Shown: piece by piece, positions 48,298 through 56,762 of the stretch
Layout of the letters: each line of letters opens with the position of its first letter
Position numbering within the stretch: the first letter of the stretch is position 1
Assembly (NCBI RefSeq): GCF_024172095.1
Contig: NZ_JAMZDX010000001.1
Location: forward strand, 400,001-464,000
DNA from: Kitasatospora cinereorecta
Lineage (GTDB): Bacteria; Actinomycetota; Actinomycetes; Streptomycetales; Streptomycetaceae
Reading direction: 5' to 3'
Length of the DNA: 64,000 nucleotides
Made by a program: the position numbers and the translations under genes
Notes under the pieces: generated by a model
Told to the model about the DNA's origin: nothing
What the model saw: only the letters and a program-made list of their open reading frames with translations
Databases searched by the model: none

Positions 48298-48660
48298 TCA
48301 CCGTTTCGCGTAGTCGGCGAACCCCTGCCAGTCGAGCACCACGCACGCCTCGTCCCCGAGCACCCACGCGTCGTGCCCCGGCGGGCAGACCATGAAGTCA
48401 CCCGGGCCGAACTCCTCGCTCTGGCCGTCGTTCATCACGATCTTCATCCGGCCGGAGATCACGTACCCCGCATGCGAGGCCTGGCAACTCTCCGTCCCCG
48501 CGATCGGCGCCACGTGCTTCGACCACTGCCACCCCGGCTCGAACACCCCCCGCCCGACCCCACCGGTCGCCGTGTTCACCAGCGCCATCTGCCCCATTCC
48601 GCCCTCGAACGGACGGACCTCCTCCGGCTCATCCAGACTCATCCGCACCAGCCCGGCCAT
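48298..48660 (-). CDS. Cupin domain protein
   Basis: A 120-residue single-domain cupin. GWQWSKHVAPIAGTESCQASHAGYVISG matches the first cupin motif with metal-binding histidines, and GPGDFMVCPPGHDAWVLGDE the second. These proteins bind metal and a small ligand. A nearby substrate or enzyme function cannot be inferred. ATG 48660 has GGGAGGTG just upstream. It is divergent from the lectin gene. Confidence 0.85.
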   Translation of the reverse strand: MAGLVRMSLDEPEEVRPFEGGMGQMALVNTATGGVGRGVFEPGWQWSKHVAPIAGTESCQASHAGYVISGRMKIVMNDGQSEEFGPGDFMVCPPGHDAWVLGDEACVVLDWQGFADYAKR

Positions 48661-48840
48661 CACCGCACCTCCCAACCCACATCCCCGCCCCACCAGTCTC
48701 CGCGCCCCCACCCACCCCTGCCACGCGGAGGCCGCGGCCCAGGGCCCCGGTCGGTACGGGACGGACGGCTCAGGCGACCGGGACGTCGGGCGCTCCAGCC
48801 TGGACGTACAACGTCGGTCCCCCCACCCACAGGAGTCGCC

Positions 48841-49317
48841 ATGCTTGCCAAACACGGACACCGAGCCGCCCTCGCCACGGCGGCGGCCGCTCTCACCCTC
48901 GCCGGAGGTCTGGGCGCCGGAGTCGCCACGGCGCAGGCCGCGCCCGCCGCCGTGACCAGCCAGTCCGGTGCCCAGAGCGCCAAGCCCCTGGACGTCTCGA
49001 TGGGCGGAGGCACCGTCCTCACCCGCGGGGACAAGGTGAGTTCGGCCAAGGCCACGCTCATCATGCAGTCCGACGGCAACCTCGTCGTCTACGACGAGTA
49101 CGGCAACGCCCGCTGGTCGGCGGGCACTCAGGGGCTGGGCGACTACGCCTACTTCCAGACCGACGGCAACCTCGTGGTCTACGACGAGTACAACTACGCG
49201 GTCTGGTCGTCGGGCACCGCCGGCTACACCGACGCCAACCTCAACGTCCTGGAGAACGGCAACGTCACCATCTGGTGGCGGGGTTACGTGGTCTGGCAGA
49301 CCTACACCGCCCACTGA
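48841..49317 (+). CDS. Secreted B-type (mannose-binding) lectin
   Basis: A 158-residue secreted protein. A signal peptide ending ATAQAA is followed by one bulb-type lectin domain. The binding motif QxDxNxVxY occurs twice intact (MQSDGNLVVYDEYG and FQTDGNLVVYDEYN); the third place reads LENGNVTIW, so that site is probably inactive. It would bind mannose-type glycans outside the cell. ATG 48841 has AGGAG 6 bases upstream. A terminator follows. Confidence 0.92.
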   Translation: MLAKHGHRAALATAAAALTLAGGLGAGVATAQAAPAAVTSQSGAQSAKPLDVSMGGGTVLTRGDKVSSAKATLIMQSDGNLVVYDEYGNARWSAGTQGLGDYAYFQTDGNLVVYDEYNYAVWSSGTAGYTDANLNVLENGNVTIWWRGYVVWQTYTAH

Positions 49318-49330
49318 CCCGAACCAGTAC

Positions 49331-49358
49331 CCGCCTCCGGTCCCCGAGCCGGAGGCGG
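49331..49358. terminator. Hairpin terminator between the lectin and msrA
   Basis: A perfect 10-bp stem (49331-49340 with 49349-49358) and an 8-base loop between convergent stops. Confidence 0.7.
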
Positions 49359-49391
49359 TTCAGTGACAGCCCCTGGGTCGCGACCGGCCGC

Positions 49392-50060
49392 TCAGCCGTT
49401 CGTCTTCGCGACCCCGATCGGGCAGCTCGCGCCGGTGCCGCCGAGGCCGCAATAGCCGCCGGGGTTCTTGGCGTCGGAGAGGTACTGCTGGTGGTAGGGC
49501 TCGGCAGGGTAGAAGGGGCCGGCGGGGAGGATCTCGGTGGTGATGGGGCCGAGGCCGAGGGCGGTGAGGGCGGGCTGGAAGGCGTCGCGGGAGGCTTCGG
49601 CGGCGGCCTGCTGGGCGGGGGAGTGGGTGTAGACCGCGGAGCGGTACTGGGTGCCGACGTCGTTGCCCTGGCGGAAGCCCTGGGTGGGGTCGTGGGCCTC
49701 CCAGAAGGTCTTGAGGAGGGTGTCGTAGGAGATGACGGCGGGGTCGTAGACCACGCGGACGGCCTCGGTGTGACCGGTGCGGCCGCTGCAGACCTCGTCG
49801 TAGGTGGGGTTGGGGGTGTGGCCGCCCTGGTAGCCGACCAGGGTGGTGAAGATGCCGTCGCCGAGGCGCCAGAAGGTGCGCTCGGCGCCCCAGAAGCAGC
49901 CCAGCCCGAAGTCGGCGGTCTCCAGTCCGGCGGGGTAGGGGCCGGTGAGGGGGTGGCCGAGGACGGTGTGCGGGTCGGTGAGCCGGAAGGCGGGCTCGGT
50001 GCGGCCGGGGAGGGCCTGGGCGGCGGTGACCAGTTCGGGCTTGAGGCGGAAGAACGACAC
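49392..50060 (-). CDS. msrA: Peptide methionine-S-sulfoxide reductase MsrA
   Basis: A 222-residue enzyme that repairs oxidised methionine. The catalytic motif [11 protein letters not shown] is complete, followed by [19 protein letters not shown] and [11 protein letters not shown], and it ends with [11 protein letters not shown], which contains the resolving cysteines. GTG 50060 is chosen with GGAG 6-7 bases upstream; a longer in-frame GTG at 50096 lacks this. It is divergent from the transsulfuration gene, whose product supplies cysteine. Confidence 0.93.
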   Translation of the reverse strand: MSFFRLKPELVTAAQALPGRTEPAFRLTDPHTVLGHPLTGPYPAGLETADFGLGCFWGAERTFWRLGDGIFTTLVGYQGGHTPNPTYDEVCSGRTGHTEAVRVVYDPAVISYDTLLKTFWEAHDPTQGFRQGNDVGTQYRSAVYTHSPAQQAAAEASRDAFQPALTALGLGPITTEILPAGPFYPAEPYHQQYLSDAKNPGGYCGLGGTGASCPIGVAKTNG

Positions 50061-50183
50061 GGTCTGCTCCAAAGCGGTGGCGCGGTGGCGGGACACGGCA
50101 GCGTGGGTGCCACGGTGGCAGTGGGTTCAACGCGGACCGTCGGCCGACGATTCCGATGGAGGGCTGCGGGGCCTTCGGCGGAC

Positions 50184-50189
50184 TAGGCT
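50184..50189 (+). promoter_or_regulatory. -10 box TAGGCT 7 bases before the metB start (leaderless type)
   Basis: TAGGCT ends 7 bases before ATG 50197, and no ribosome site is present. The transcript is predicted to start at the A of ATG. Confidence 0.55.
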
Positions 50190-50196
50190 CGGGGCC

Positions 50197-51351
50197 ATGA
50201 CCGAGCACCAGCTTCCCCAGGGCTTCGAGACCCTCGCCATCCACGCGGGTCAGGAAGCAGACCCCCAGACCGGGGCCGTCGTCACGCCGATCTACCAGGT
50301 GTCCACCTACAAGCAGGACGGGGTGGGCGGCCTGCGGGGCGGGTACGAGTACAGCCGCAGCGCCAACCCGACCCGGACCGCGCTGGAGGAGTGCCTCGCG
50401 GCGCTGGAGGGCGGCGCCCGCGGCCTCGCCTTCGCCTCCGGCCTGGCGGCCGAGGACACCCTGCTGCGCACGATCCTCAAGCCGGGCGACCACATCGTCA
50501 TTCCGAACGACGCGTACGGCGGCACGTTCCGCCTGTTCGCGAAGGTGCTGACCCGTTGGGGCGTGGAGTTCTCCGTCGCCGACACGCACCACGCGGAGAA
50601 GGTGCGCGAGGCGATGCGGCCGAACACCCGTGCCGTGTGGGTGGAGACCCCGTCGAACCCGCTGCTGGGCATCGCCGACCTGGCCGCGCTGGCCGAGATC
50701 GCGCACGGCGCGGGCGCCCTGCTGGTGGTCGACAACACCTTCGCCAGCCCGTACCTGCAGCAGCCGATCGCGTTCGGCGCGGACGTGGTGGTGCACTCGA
50801 CCACCAAGTACATGGGCGGCCACTCGGACGTGGTCGGCGGTGCGCTGGTCGCGGCGGACGCCGGGCTCGGCGAGGAGATCATGTACCACCAGAACGCGAT
50901 GGGCGCGGTCTCGGGCCCGTTCGACGCCTGGCTGGTGCTGCGCGGCATCAAGACGCTCGGTGTCCGGATGGACCGGCACAGCTCGAACGCCGAGAAGGTG
51001 GTGGAGCTGCTGACCAAGCACCCGAAGGTCAGCCAGGTGCTGTACCCGGGGCTGCCCGGGCACCCCGGCCACGACGTGGCGGCCAAGCAGATGAAGGCTT
51101 TCGGCGGCATGGTGTCGTTCCGCGTCGCGGGTGGCGAGGAGGCGGCGGTCGAGGTCTGCAACCGGGCGAAGCTGTTCACGCTCGGCGAGTCGCTGGGCGG
51201 CGTGGAGTCGCTGATCGAGCACCCGGGCCGGATGACCCACGCCTCGGCGGCGGGTTCGCCGCTGGAGGTGCCGGCCGACCTGGTCCGCGTCTCGGTGGGC
51301 ATCGAGTCGATCGACGACCTGCTGGCCGACCTGGAGCAGGCGCTCGGCTAG
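50197..51351 (+). CDS. metB: Cystathionine gamma-lyase / gamma-synthase
   Basis: A 384-residue Cys/Met-metabolism PLP enzyme. The signature VVHSTTKYMGGHSDVVGG has the PLP lysine, YEYSRSANPTRTALEECLAALEGG is the start of the fold, and SLGGVESLIEHPGRMTHAS closes the active site. Synthase and lyase forms cannot be told apart reliably by sequence. With the CBS at 43077-44477 the lyase reading, homocysteine to cysteine, makes sense for mycothiol supply. The gene appears leaderless. Confidence 0.93.
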   Translation: MTEHQLPQGFETLAIHAGQEADPQTGAVVTPIYQVSTYKQDGVGGLRGGYEYSRSANPTRTALEECLAALEGGARGLAFASGLAAEDTLLRTILKPGDHIVIPNDAYGGTFRLFAKVLTRWGVEFSVADTHHAEKVREAMRPNTRAVWVETPSNPLLGIADLAALAEIAHGAGALLVVDNTFASPYLQQPIAFGADVVVHSTTKYMGGHSDVVGGALVAADAGLGEEIMYHQNAMGAVSGPFDAWLVLRGIKTLGVRMDRHSSNAEKVVELLTKHPKVSQVLYPGLPGHPGHDVAAKQMKAFGGMVSFRVAGGEEAAVEVCNRAKLFTLGESLGGVESLIEHPGRMTHASAAGSPLEVPADLVRVSVGIESIDDLLADLEQALG

Positions 51352-51368
51352 CTCGTAGGACGGTCGAA

Positions 51369-51402
51369 GAGGGGTCCGTGTCCTTCGGGGCGCGGGCCCC
51401 TC
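51369..51402. terminator. Hairpin between convergent metB and marR genes
   Basis: A 9-bp stem with one G-U pair (51369-51377 with 51394-51402) and a 16-base loop, just after the metB stop. Confidence 0.5.
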
Positions 51403-51433
51403 GCCGTTGCCGTCCAGGGCGGGGCGGGGCGGT

Positions 51434-51907
51434 TCAGGGCCGGTGGTCGGTGGTGAAGGTCTCCAGGGAGTCGTTGAAGCGGGTGAGCAGGCGGCAGAAG
51501 GCGTGCTGTTCGTCGGCGGGCCAGTCGGCGGTCAGTTGCTTCATCAACTCCTCGCGGTCGGCGCGCACTTCGGCGAGTCGGCGGCAGCCGAGCGGGGTGA
51601 GCGCGAGCCGGACGGTGCGGCGGTCGGCGGGGTAGGGGACCCGCCCGACCAGGTCGGCGCGGACGAGCGGGGCGGCCTGCCGGGTCACCGTGGAGGAGTC
51701 GATACCGAGGGCGTCGGCGAGCGCCTTGACGTTGGCCGGTCCGTGCCGGGCCAGGTGGTCGAGCAGCAGGTAGGAGGCGCGGTCCAGGGCGCCGACCGCG
51801 CCGAGCCGGGCCTGCTCCATCCGGCGGGCGAACACCGCCACCTGGTACTGGAGTTGGCCGTGGAGGGGATCGTTGCTTCCGGCGGTGCGGGGCGAGGGCG
51901 TGGTCAT
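51434..51907 (-). CDS. MarR-family transcriptional regulator
   Basis: A 157-residue winged-helix regulator. The recognition helix region is VKALADALGIDSSTVTRQAAPLVRADLV and the wing DRRTVRLALTPLG. Such proteins sense small phenolic or oxidant molecules and repress nearby genes. It has no clear partner; the divergent neighbour is threonine dehydratase. ATG 51907 is supported by the usual short N-terminus. Confidence 0.92.
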   Translation of the reverse strand: MTTPSPRTAGSNDPLHGQLQYQVAVFARRMEQARLGAVGALDRASYLLLDHLARHGPANVKALADALGIDSSTVTRQAAPLVRADLVGRVPYPADRRTVRLALTPLGCRRLAEVRADREELMKQLTADWPADEQHAFCRLLTRFNDSLETFTTDHRP

Positions 51908-52075
51908 CGCGGCTCACGTTCGGGATGCGGTGAGGGTCGGTCGGTGGGGGAGGCGGCGGGGAGGCGGCGGGAGGGAGTAGGCGGTGAGCGACTGCGCGTG
52001 AACCAGCAGCGTACGCGCGCGCGGCGGCCCCGGGAACAGGCCCTGCGCTTACCGGCCGGCAACCGCCGGAGCCCC

Positions 52076-52081
52076 TACGCT
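52076..52081 (+). promoter_or_regulatory. -10 box TACGCT 7 bases before the ilvA start (leaderless type)
   Basis: TACGCT is followed by 7 bases and ATG 52089. No ribosome site occurs upstream. Confidence 0.55.
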
Positions 52082-52088
52082 GATCGGC

Positions 52089-53300
52089 ATGGAGAGTTGG
52101 CCGATCACCGTGGACGACGTCCGGGGCGCTCAGAAGATGCTCGCCGGGATCGCCCGGGTCACGCCGATGGAGAGCAGCCGGCACCTCTCCGCGCTGGTCG
52201 GGGCGCCGGTCCACCTGAAGTGCGAGAACCTGCAGCGCACGGGTTCGTTCAAGCTGCGCGGCGCGTATGTGCGGATCGCGGGGCTGTCGCCGGTGGAGCG
52301 GGCGTGCGGGGTGGTGGCGGCGAGCGCCGGCAACCACGCGCAGGGGGTGGCGCTGGCGGCGTCGCTGCTGGGGGTGCACTCGACGGTGTTCATGCCGGTG
52401 GCGGCGCCGCTGCCGAAGGTGTCGGCGACCCGGGACTACGGCGCCGAGGTGCGGCTGCACGGCACGACGGTGGACGAGTCCCTGCAGGCGGCGCAGCGGT
52501 ACGCGGACGCCACCGGGGCGGTGTTCATCCACCCCTTCGACCACTGGGACGTGATCACCGGCCAGGCGACCATGGGGCTGGAGATCCTGGAGCAGTGCCC
52601 GGAGGTGCGCACCATCGTGGCGGGGGTGGGCGGCGGCGGTCTGCTGGCCGGGATCGCGGCGGCGGTGAAGCCGCTGCGGCCGGACGTACGGGTGGTCGGG
52701 GTGCAGGCGGCCGCGGCCGCGGCGTACCCGCCGTCGCTGGCGGCCGGCCGGCCGGTGTCGCTGGAGCAGTTCTCGACCATGGCGGACGGGATCATGGTGG
52801 GCCGTCCGGGCGACCTCCCGTTCGAGGTGGTGAACACCCTGGCGGACGGGGTGCGGACGGTGTCGGAGGACGGGCTGTCGCGGGCGCTGCTGCTCGGTCT
52901 GGAGCGGTTGAAGCTGGTGGTGGAGCCGGCCGGGGCGAGCCCGATCGCGGCGCTGCTGGAGGACCCGTCGGCGTTCGAGGGGCCGGTGGTGGCGGTGCTG
53001 TCGGGCGGCAACATCGACCCGCAGCTGATGCAGCGGGTGCTGCGGCACGGCCTGGCGGCGGCCGGGCGCTACCTGTCGCTGCGGGTGCGGTTGGCGGACC
53101 GGCCGGGGGCGCTGGCCGGGCTGCTGGCGGTGCTGACCCGGGTGGACGCCAATGTGCTGGACGTGGCGCACGTGCGGATCGACCCGCAGCTGGGGCTGAC
53201 CGAGGTCGAGGTGGACCTGCACCTGGAGACCAAGGGGCCGGAGCACTGCGCGGCGGTGCTGGCCGAGCTGCGGGAGGCGGGGTACGTGGTCTCCCGGTAG
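52089..53300 (+). CDS. ilvA: Threonine ammonia-lyase (threonine dehydratase)
   Basis: A 403-residue PLP enzyme that converts threonine to 2-oxobutanoate, usually for isoleucine. The PLP lysine is in RTGSFKLRGAY, SAGNHAQGVA is the substrate loop, and VGGGGLLAGIA binds the phosphate. The C-terminal 75 residues form one ACT-like domain (LRVRLADRPGALAGLLAVL, EVEVDLHLETKG). One rather than two ACT domains fits the shorter actinobacterial or catabolic type. Leaderless start. It is divergent from the MarR gene. Confidence 0.94.
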   Translation: MESWPITVDDVRGAQKMLAGIARVTPMESSRHLSALVGAPVHLKCENLQRTGSFKLRGAYVRIAGLSPVERACGVVAASAGNHAQGVALAASLLGVHSTVFMPVAAPLPKVSATRDYGAEVRLHGTTVDESLQAAQRYADATGAVFIHPFDHWDVITGQATMGLEILEQCPEVRTIVAGVGGGGLLAGIAAAVKPLRPDVRVVGVQAAAAAAYPPSLAAGRPVSLEQFSTMADGIMVGRPGDLPFEVVNTLADGVRTVSEDGLSRALLLGLERLKLVVEPAGASPIAALLEDPSAFEGPVVAVLSGGNIDPQLMQRVLRHGLAAAGRYLSLRVRLADRPGALAGLLAVLTRVDANVLDVAHVRIDPQLGLTEVEVDLHLETKGPEHCAAVLAELREAGYVVSR

Positions 53301-53323
53301 CCGCTCCGGCCCCTACCACGGCG

Positions 53324-53410
53324 GGGAAGCGCCGGGAAGCGCCGGGAAGCGCCGAGAAATTCGCTTGACGCGATATATCGCGAGCTGCCACCATCCCGCG
53401 ATGTATCGCG
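53324..53410 (+). promoter_or_regulatory. Drr promoter: 10-bp repeats and twin palindromes
   Basis: Three 10-bp units GGGAAGCGCC (53324-53353) are followed by TTGACG (53365-53370, -35 type), the perfect palindrome CGCGATATATCGCG (53369-53382), and a near-perfect copy with G in the centre (53397-53410), centres 28 bases apart. A poor CACCAT -10 may lie between them. The layout is that of a repressor-controlled promoter; PadR or TetR proteins use such sites. Confidence 0.75.
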
Positions 53411-53503
53411 AGCATCGGCGTCCGCCGGCCCGGGTACGACACAACAGGACAAAACCTCTCGAAACCTTCGACATCCCCCGATCAGGAGATGAGGCAGGTC
53501 CAC

Positions 53504-54514
53504 ATGGCGCCAGCCATCCAAGCCGAGAACCTGGTGAAGACCTTCGGTGACGTCCGCGCCCTCGACGGGGTCAGCCTGGACGTGCCCGAGGGCACCGTGC
53601 TCGGGCTGCTCGGCCCCAACGGCGCGGGCAAGACCACCACGGTCCGGGTGCTCACCACGCTGCTCCAGCCCGACTCGGGCAGCGCCCAGGTCGCCGGGGT
53701 GGACGTGCTGAAGCACCCGAACAAGGTGCGCAGCCTGATCGGCCTGTCCGGTCAGTTCGCGGCGGTCGACGAGTACCTCACCGGCCGGGAGAACCTTCAG
53801 ATGGTCGGCGAGCTCTACCAGATGAGCAGCCGGGACGCGAAGGCCCGGGCACTGGAGCTGCTGGAGTGGTTCAACCTCGCCGACGCCGCCGACCGCACTG
53901 CCAAGACGTACTCCGGCGGCATGCGTCGCCGGCTCGACCTGGCCGCCGCCCTGGTCGTCAGGCCGCCGGTGATGTTCATGGACGAGCCGACCACCGGCCT
54001 CGACCCGCGCAACCGGCTCGCCCTGTGGGAGGTGATCGAGTCGCTGGTCGAGCAGGGCACCACCCTGCTGCTCACCACCCAGTACCTGGAGGAGGCGGAC
54101 CGCCTCGCCCACGACATCGCCGTGGTCGACCACGGCAAGGTGATCGCCCGCGGCACCGCGGACGAGCTCAAGGCGCAGATCGGCGGCGAGCGGATCGAGG
54201 TCGTGGTGCACCGCCCCGACCTGGTCGCCGAGGCCCTGGCCGCGCTCACCCCGTACGCCAAGGGCGACCCGGCGGTGGAGAAGAACACCCGCCGGATCAC
54301 CGTGCCGATCAGCGGCGGCGCCAAGGTGCTGGCGGACGTGATCCGCGAGCTGGACGCCCGCTCGATCGAGATCGACGACATCGGTCTGCGCCGCCCGACC
54401 CTGGACGACGTCTTCCTCTCGCTCACCGGCCACGCCACCGCGGCCGAGGACGAGAACGGCGAGGACGGGTCCGCGGAGCGCAAGGGCCGCCGCGCCAAGG
54501 GGAAGGACGCCTGA
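53504..54514 (+). CDS. Daunorubicin-resistance-type ABC ATPase (DrrA-like)
   Basis: A 336-residue ATPase of the DrrA family that powers export of a hydrophobic drug or lipid with the permease that follows. Walker A GPNGAGKTTT, TYSGGMRRRLDLAAAL signature, VMFMDEPTTGLDPRNR Walker B and the switch histidine region TTQYLEEAD are present. The C-terminus contains the DrrA-specific RRPTLDDVFLSLTGH. ATG 53504 or 53489 could start it; the AGGAG is better placed for neither. Controlled by the twin palindromes upstream. Confidence 0.95.
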   Translation: MAPAIQAENLVKTFGDVRALDGVSLDVPEGTVLGLLGPNGAGKTTTVRVLTTLLQPDSGSAQVAGVDVLKHPNKVRSLIGLSGQFAAVDEYLTGRENLQMVGELYQMSSRDAKARALELLEWFNLADAADRTAKTYSGGMRRRLDLAAALVVRPPVMFMDEPTTGLDPRNRLALWEVIESLVEQGTTLLLTTQYLEEADRLAHDIAVVDHGKVIARGTADELKAQIGGERIEVVVHRPDLVAEALAALTPYAKGDPAVEKNTRRITVPISGGAKVLADVIRELDARSIEIDDIGLRRPTLDDVFLSLTGHATAAEDENGEDGSAERKGRRAKGKDA

Positions 54515-54515
54515 G

Positions 54516-55385
54516 ATGACGACCACCGCGAGCACCTCCGCCCAGGGCGCCATCGGCCGCTCCCCGGTCACCCCGCGCAGCGGCGTGGCGGCCGTCCTGC
54601 ACGACTCCTGGGTGGTGGCCAAGCGCAACCTGCGCCGGATGACCCGGATCCCGGAGATCGTGGTCTTCGGCCTGATGCAGCCGGTCATGTTCGTGCTGCT
54701 GTTCTCGTACGTGATGGGCGGCGCGATCCAGATCCCGGGGACGACCGCCAGCTCGGACGCCTACACCCAGTTCCTGATGGCGGGCATCTTCGCCCAGACC
54801 GTGACCTTCGCGGTGGCCGGCGCCTCGGCCGGCATCGCGGAGGACATGACCAAGGGCCTGGTGGACCGGTTCCGGGCGCTGCCGATGGCCCGCGCCGCGG
54901 TACTGACCGGCCGGACCTTCGCCGACCTGGTGCAGACCGCCTTCACCCTGGTGGTGCTGGCCCTGGTGGCGCTGCTGGTGGGCTGGCGGATCCACGAGGG
55001 CGTCCTCAGCGCGCTCGGCGCCTTCGCGCTGCTGCTCCTGCTGGGCTACGCCTTCTCCTGGATCGGCGCGCTGATCGGCCTGTCGGTGCGCAGCCCGGAG
55101 GCGGCCACCTCGGCCGGACTGATCTGGCTGTTCCCGCTGACCTTCATCTCCAACGCGTTCGTGCCGATCAGCTCGATGCCGGGCTGGCTGCAGCCGATCG
55201 CCTACTGGAACCCGTTCAGCGCCACCGTGCAGGCCTGCCGCAACCTGTTCGGCAACCAGGTCGGCCCGGTCGACCCGGCCTGGCCGATGCAGCACGCGGT
55301 GGTGGTGTCGATCGGCTGGTCGATCGTGATCACCGCGGTGTTCTCCTGGCTGTCGGTGCGCAAGTACCGGCGGGCGGCCGGCTGA
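54516..55385 (+). CDS. ABC-2 type permease (DrrB-like)
   Basis: A 289-residue permease that starts one base after the ATPase stop, so translation is coupled. It has about six membrane segments, including VVFGLMQPVMFVLLFSYVMG, LVVLALVALLVGW, LLLLLGYAFSWIGALIGL and IVITAVFSWLSV. The FLMAGIFAQTVTFA and EDMTKGLVDRFRALPMARAAVLTGR regions are typical of DrrB. Role in export of an antibiotic or lipid is inferred from the family. Confidence 0.95.
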   Translation: MTTTASTSAQGAIGRSPVTPRSGVAAVLHDSWVVAKRNLRRMTRIPEIVVFGLMQPVMFVLLFSYVMGGAIQIPGTTASSDAYTQFLMAGIFAQTVTFAVAGASAGIAEDMTKGLVDRFRALPMARAAVLTGRTFADLVQTAFTLVVLALVALLVGWRIHEGVLSALGAFALLLLLGYAFSWIGALIGLSVRSPEAATSAGLIWLFPLTFISNAFVPISSMPGWLQPIAYWNPFSATVQACRNLFGNQVGPVDPAWPMQHAVVVSIGWSIVITAVFSWLSVRKYRRAAG

Positions 55386-55410
55386 CCTGAACAGTCGCAC
55401 TGGAAGCGCG

Positions 55411-55442
55411 AAGCGGCCGCACCCCGAGGGGTGCGGCCGCTT
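55411..55442. terminator. Strong bidirectional hairpin terminator
   Basis: A perfect 15-bp stem (55411-55425 with 55428-55442), loop effectively CGAG, between convergent drrB and greA. Confidence 0.85.
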
Positions 55443-55458
55443 CGGCGTCTGCGGGGGC

Positions 55459-55956
55459 TCAGCCCTCGTACGGCTTGGCCTCGACGATCTTGACGGAGGC
55501 CTTCTTGCCGTTCGGCAGCTCGTAGACGGCGTTCTCGCCGACCGACTTGCCGTGGATGGCCTTGCCCAGCGGCGACTGCGGCGAGTAGACGTCGATGTCG
55601 CCGTCGGTGACCTCGCGGGAGGCGAGCAGGAACTCCATGGTGTCGTCCATGTCGCCGTCGAACGCGACGGTCACCAGCATGCCGGGGGCGACGACGCCGG
55701 AGTCGGCCGGGGCCTCGCCCACCTTGGCGCGCTCGAGCAGCTGGGTCAGCTGGCGGATCCGGGCCTCGGTCTTGCCCTGCTCGTCCTTGGCCGCGTGGTA
55801 GCCGGCGTTCTCCTTGAGGTCGCCCTCCTCGCGCGCGGCCTCGATCTTCTGGGCGATCTCCACGCGCCACGGGCCGGTCAGGTGCTCAAGCTCAGCCTTG
55901 AGCTTGTTGTAGTGGTCCTGAGTGAGCCAGGTCACGTCATCGCTGGTCTGGGTCAC
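55459..55956 (-). CDS. greA: Transcription elongation factor GreA
   Basis: A 165-residue factor that stimulates RNA cleavage in backtracked RNA polymerase. The N-terminal coiled coil (WLTQDHYNKLKAELEHL, REEGDLKENAGYHAAKDEQ with the acidic tip) and the C-terminal globular part (VTDGDIDVYSPQSPLGKAIHGKSVGE) are complete. GTG 55956 is the start. It is the usual neighbour of the DUF4307 and mca genes. Confidence 0.97.
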   Translation of the reverse strand: MTQTSDDVTWLTQDHYNKLKAELEHLTGPWRVEIAQKIEAAREEGDLKENAGYHAAKDEQGKTEARIRQLTQLLERAKVGEAPADSGVVAPGMLVTVAFDGDMDDTMEFLLASREVTDGDIDVYSPQSPLGKAIHGKSVGENAVYELPNGKKASVKIVEAKPYEG

Positions 55957-56200
55957 AGGGTGCTCCTCGTCGGTGCTGGCGGTGCTGAGGGGTTGATCGT
56001 CAGCAGGTGGTCGATTTCAGGCGTAGTACGCCGTACTGCGGCGAACTACAAAGCAACGCCCACTCCCGTGCCGACCGGCTCGGAAGGGGCGAAACCACGA
56101 GCCTAACAATTTCCCGGTGCGGACGGGAGTGCTGTTTCCCGGCCGCTCCCTCGAATATGCGCCCGAACGGGTGAGATGCGCAAAGGGCCGCCCGGCCTGC

Positions 56201-56611
56201 TCAGTGGCCCTGCGGCGTGCAACCCAGCAGCTGGGCGGTGGTGCCGCGGGCCGTGGTGCGCAGCGTCACCACCGCGTCGTAGCTGTCGCCCGCGTTGGGG
56301 ACGGGGAAGTCGTGTTGCCCGACCACCGAACCGTCCTCGCCCTGCGAGCGGACCGTGCACACCCCGCCGGTGCCCTCGGTCTTGCGGACCGCCAGGTGCA
56401 GCTGCAGCTCGCTGTCCGAGACCGCCTGGAAGGTCGGCACCGAGCCGTTCATCGCCGTCTCGCGCAGCAGGTAGGACGTGCCGAGCCAGCCGATCAGGCC
56501 GAGGAAGAGCACCCCGCAGACCACCGCGGCGATCCGCAGCTTCCGGTCCGCCTCGCGGTCGGTGCGGCGGCTGTACCGGCCCTCGGGCAGGGAAGCGGTG
56601 CGCTGGTCCAT
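56201..56611 (-). CDS. DUF4307 membrane protein
   Basis: A 136-residue protein with a polar N-terminus (DQRTASLPEGRYSRRTDREADRK), one membrane segment (AVVCGVLFLGLIGWLGTSYLL) and an extracellular domain of about 85 residues with two cysteines. It matches the DUF4307 family as I remember it. Function unknown. It is divergent from mca, with which it is conserved in actinomycetes. ATG 56611 has AAGGACC about 8 bases upstream. Confidence 0.85.
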   Translation of the reverse strand: MDQRTASLPEGRYSRRTDREADRKLRIAAVVCGVLFLGLIGWLGTSYLLRETAMNGSVPTFQAVSDSELQLHLAVRKTEGTGGVCTVRSQGEDGSVVGQHDFPVPNAGDSYDAVVTLRTTARGTTAQLLGCTPQGH

Positions 56612-56762
56612 GGCGGTCGTAGGTCCTTTCGACGAGGGGCCCTCGGTCCACGGCGGGAATGGACCGGCCCTCCAGTCCGTCACTATAGGAGGGGCACGTC
56701 CGCGCCGGAGGCGGCGGGGGAGCCGGCCCGACGAACCGGACATACCTGGAAGGAACCAGGCG

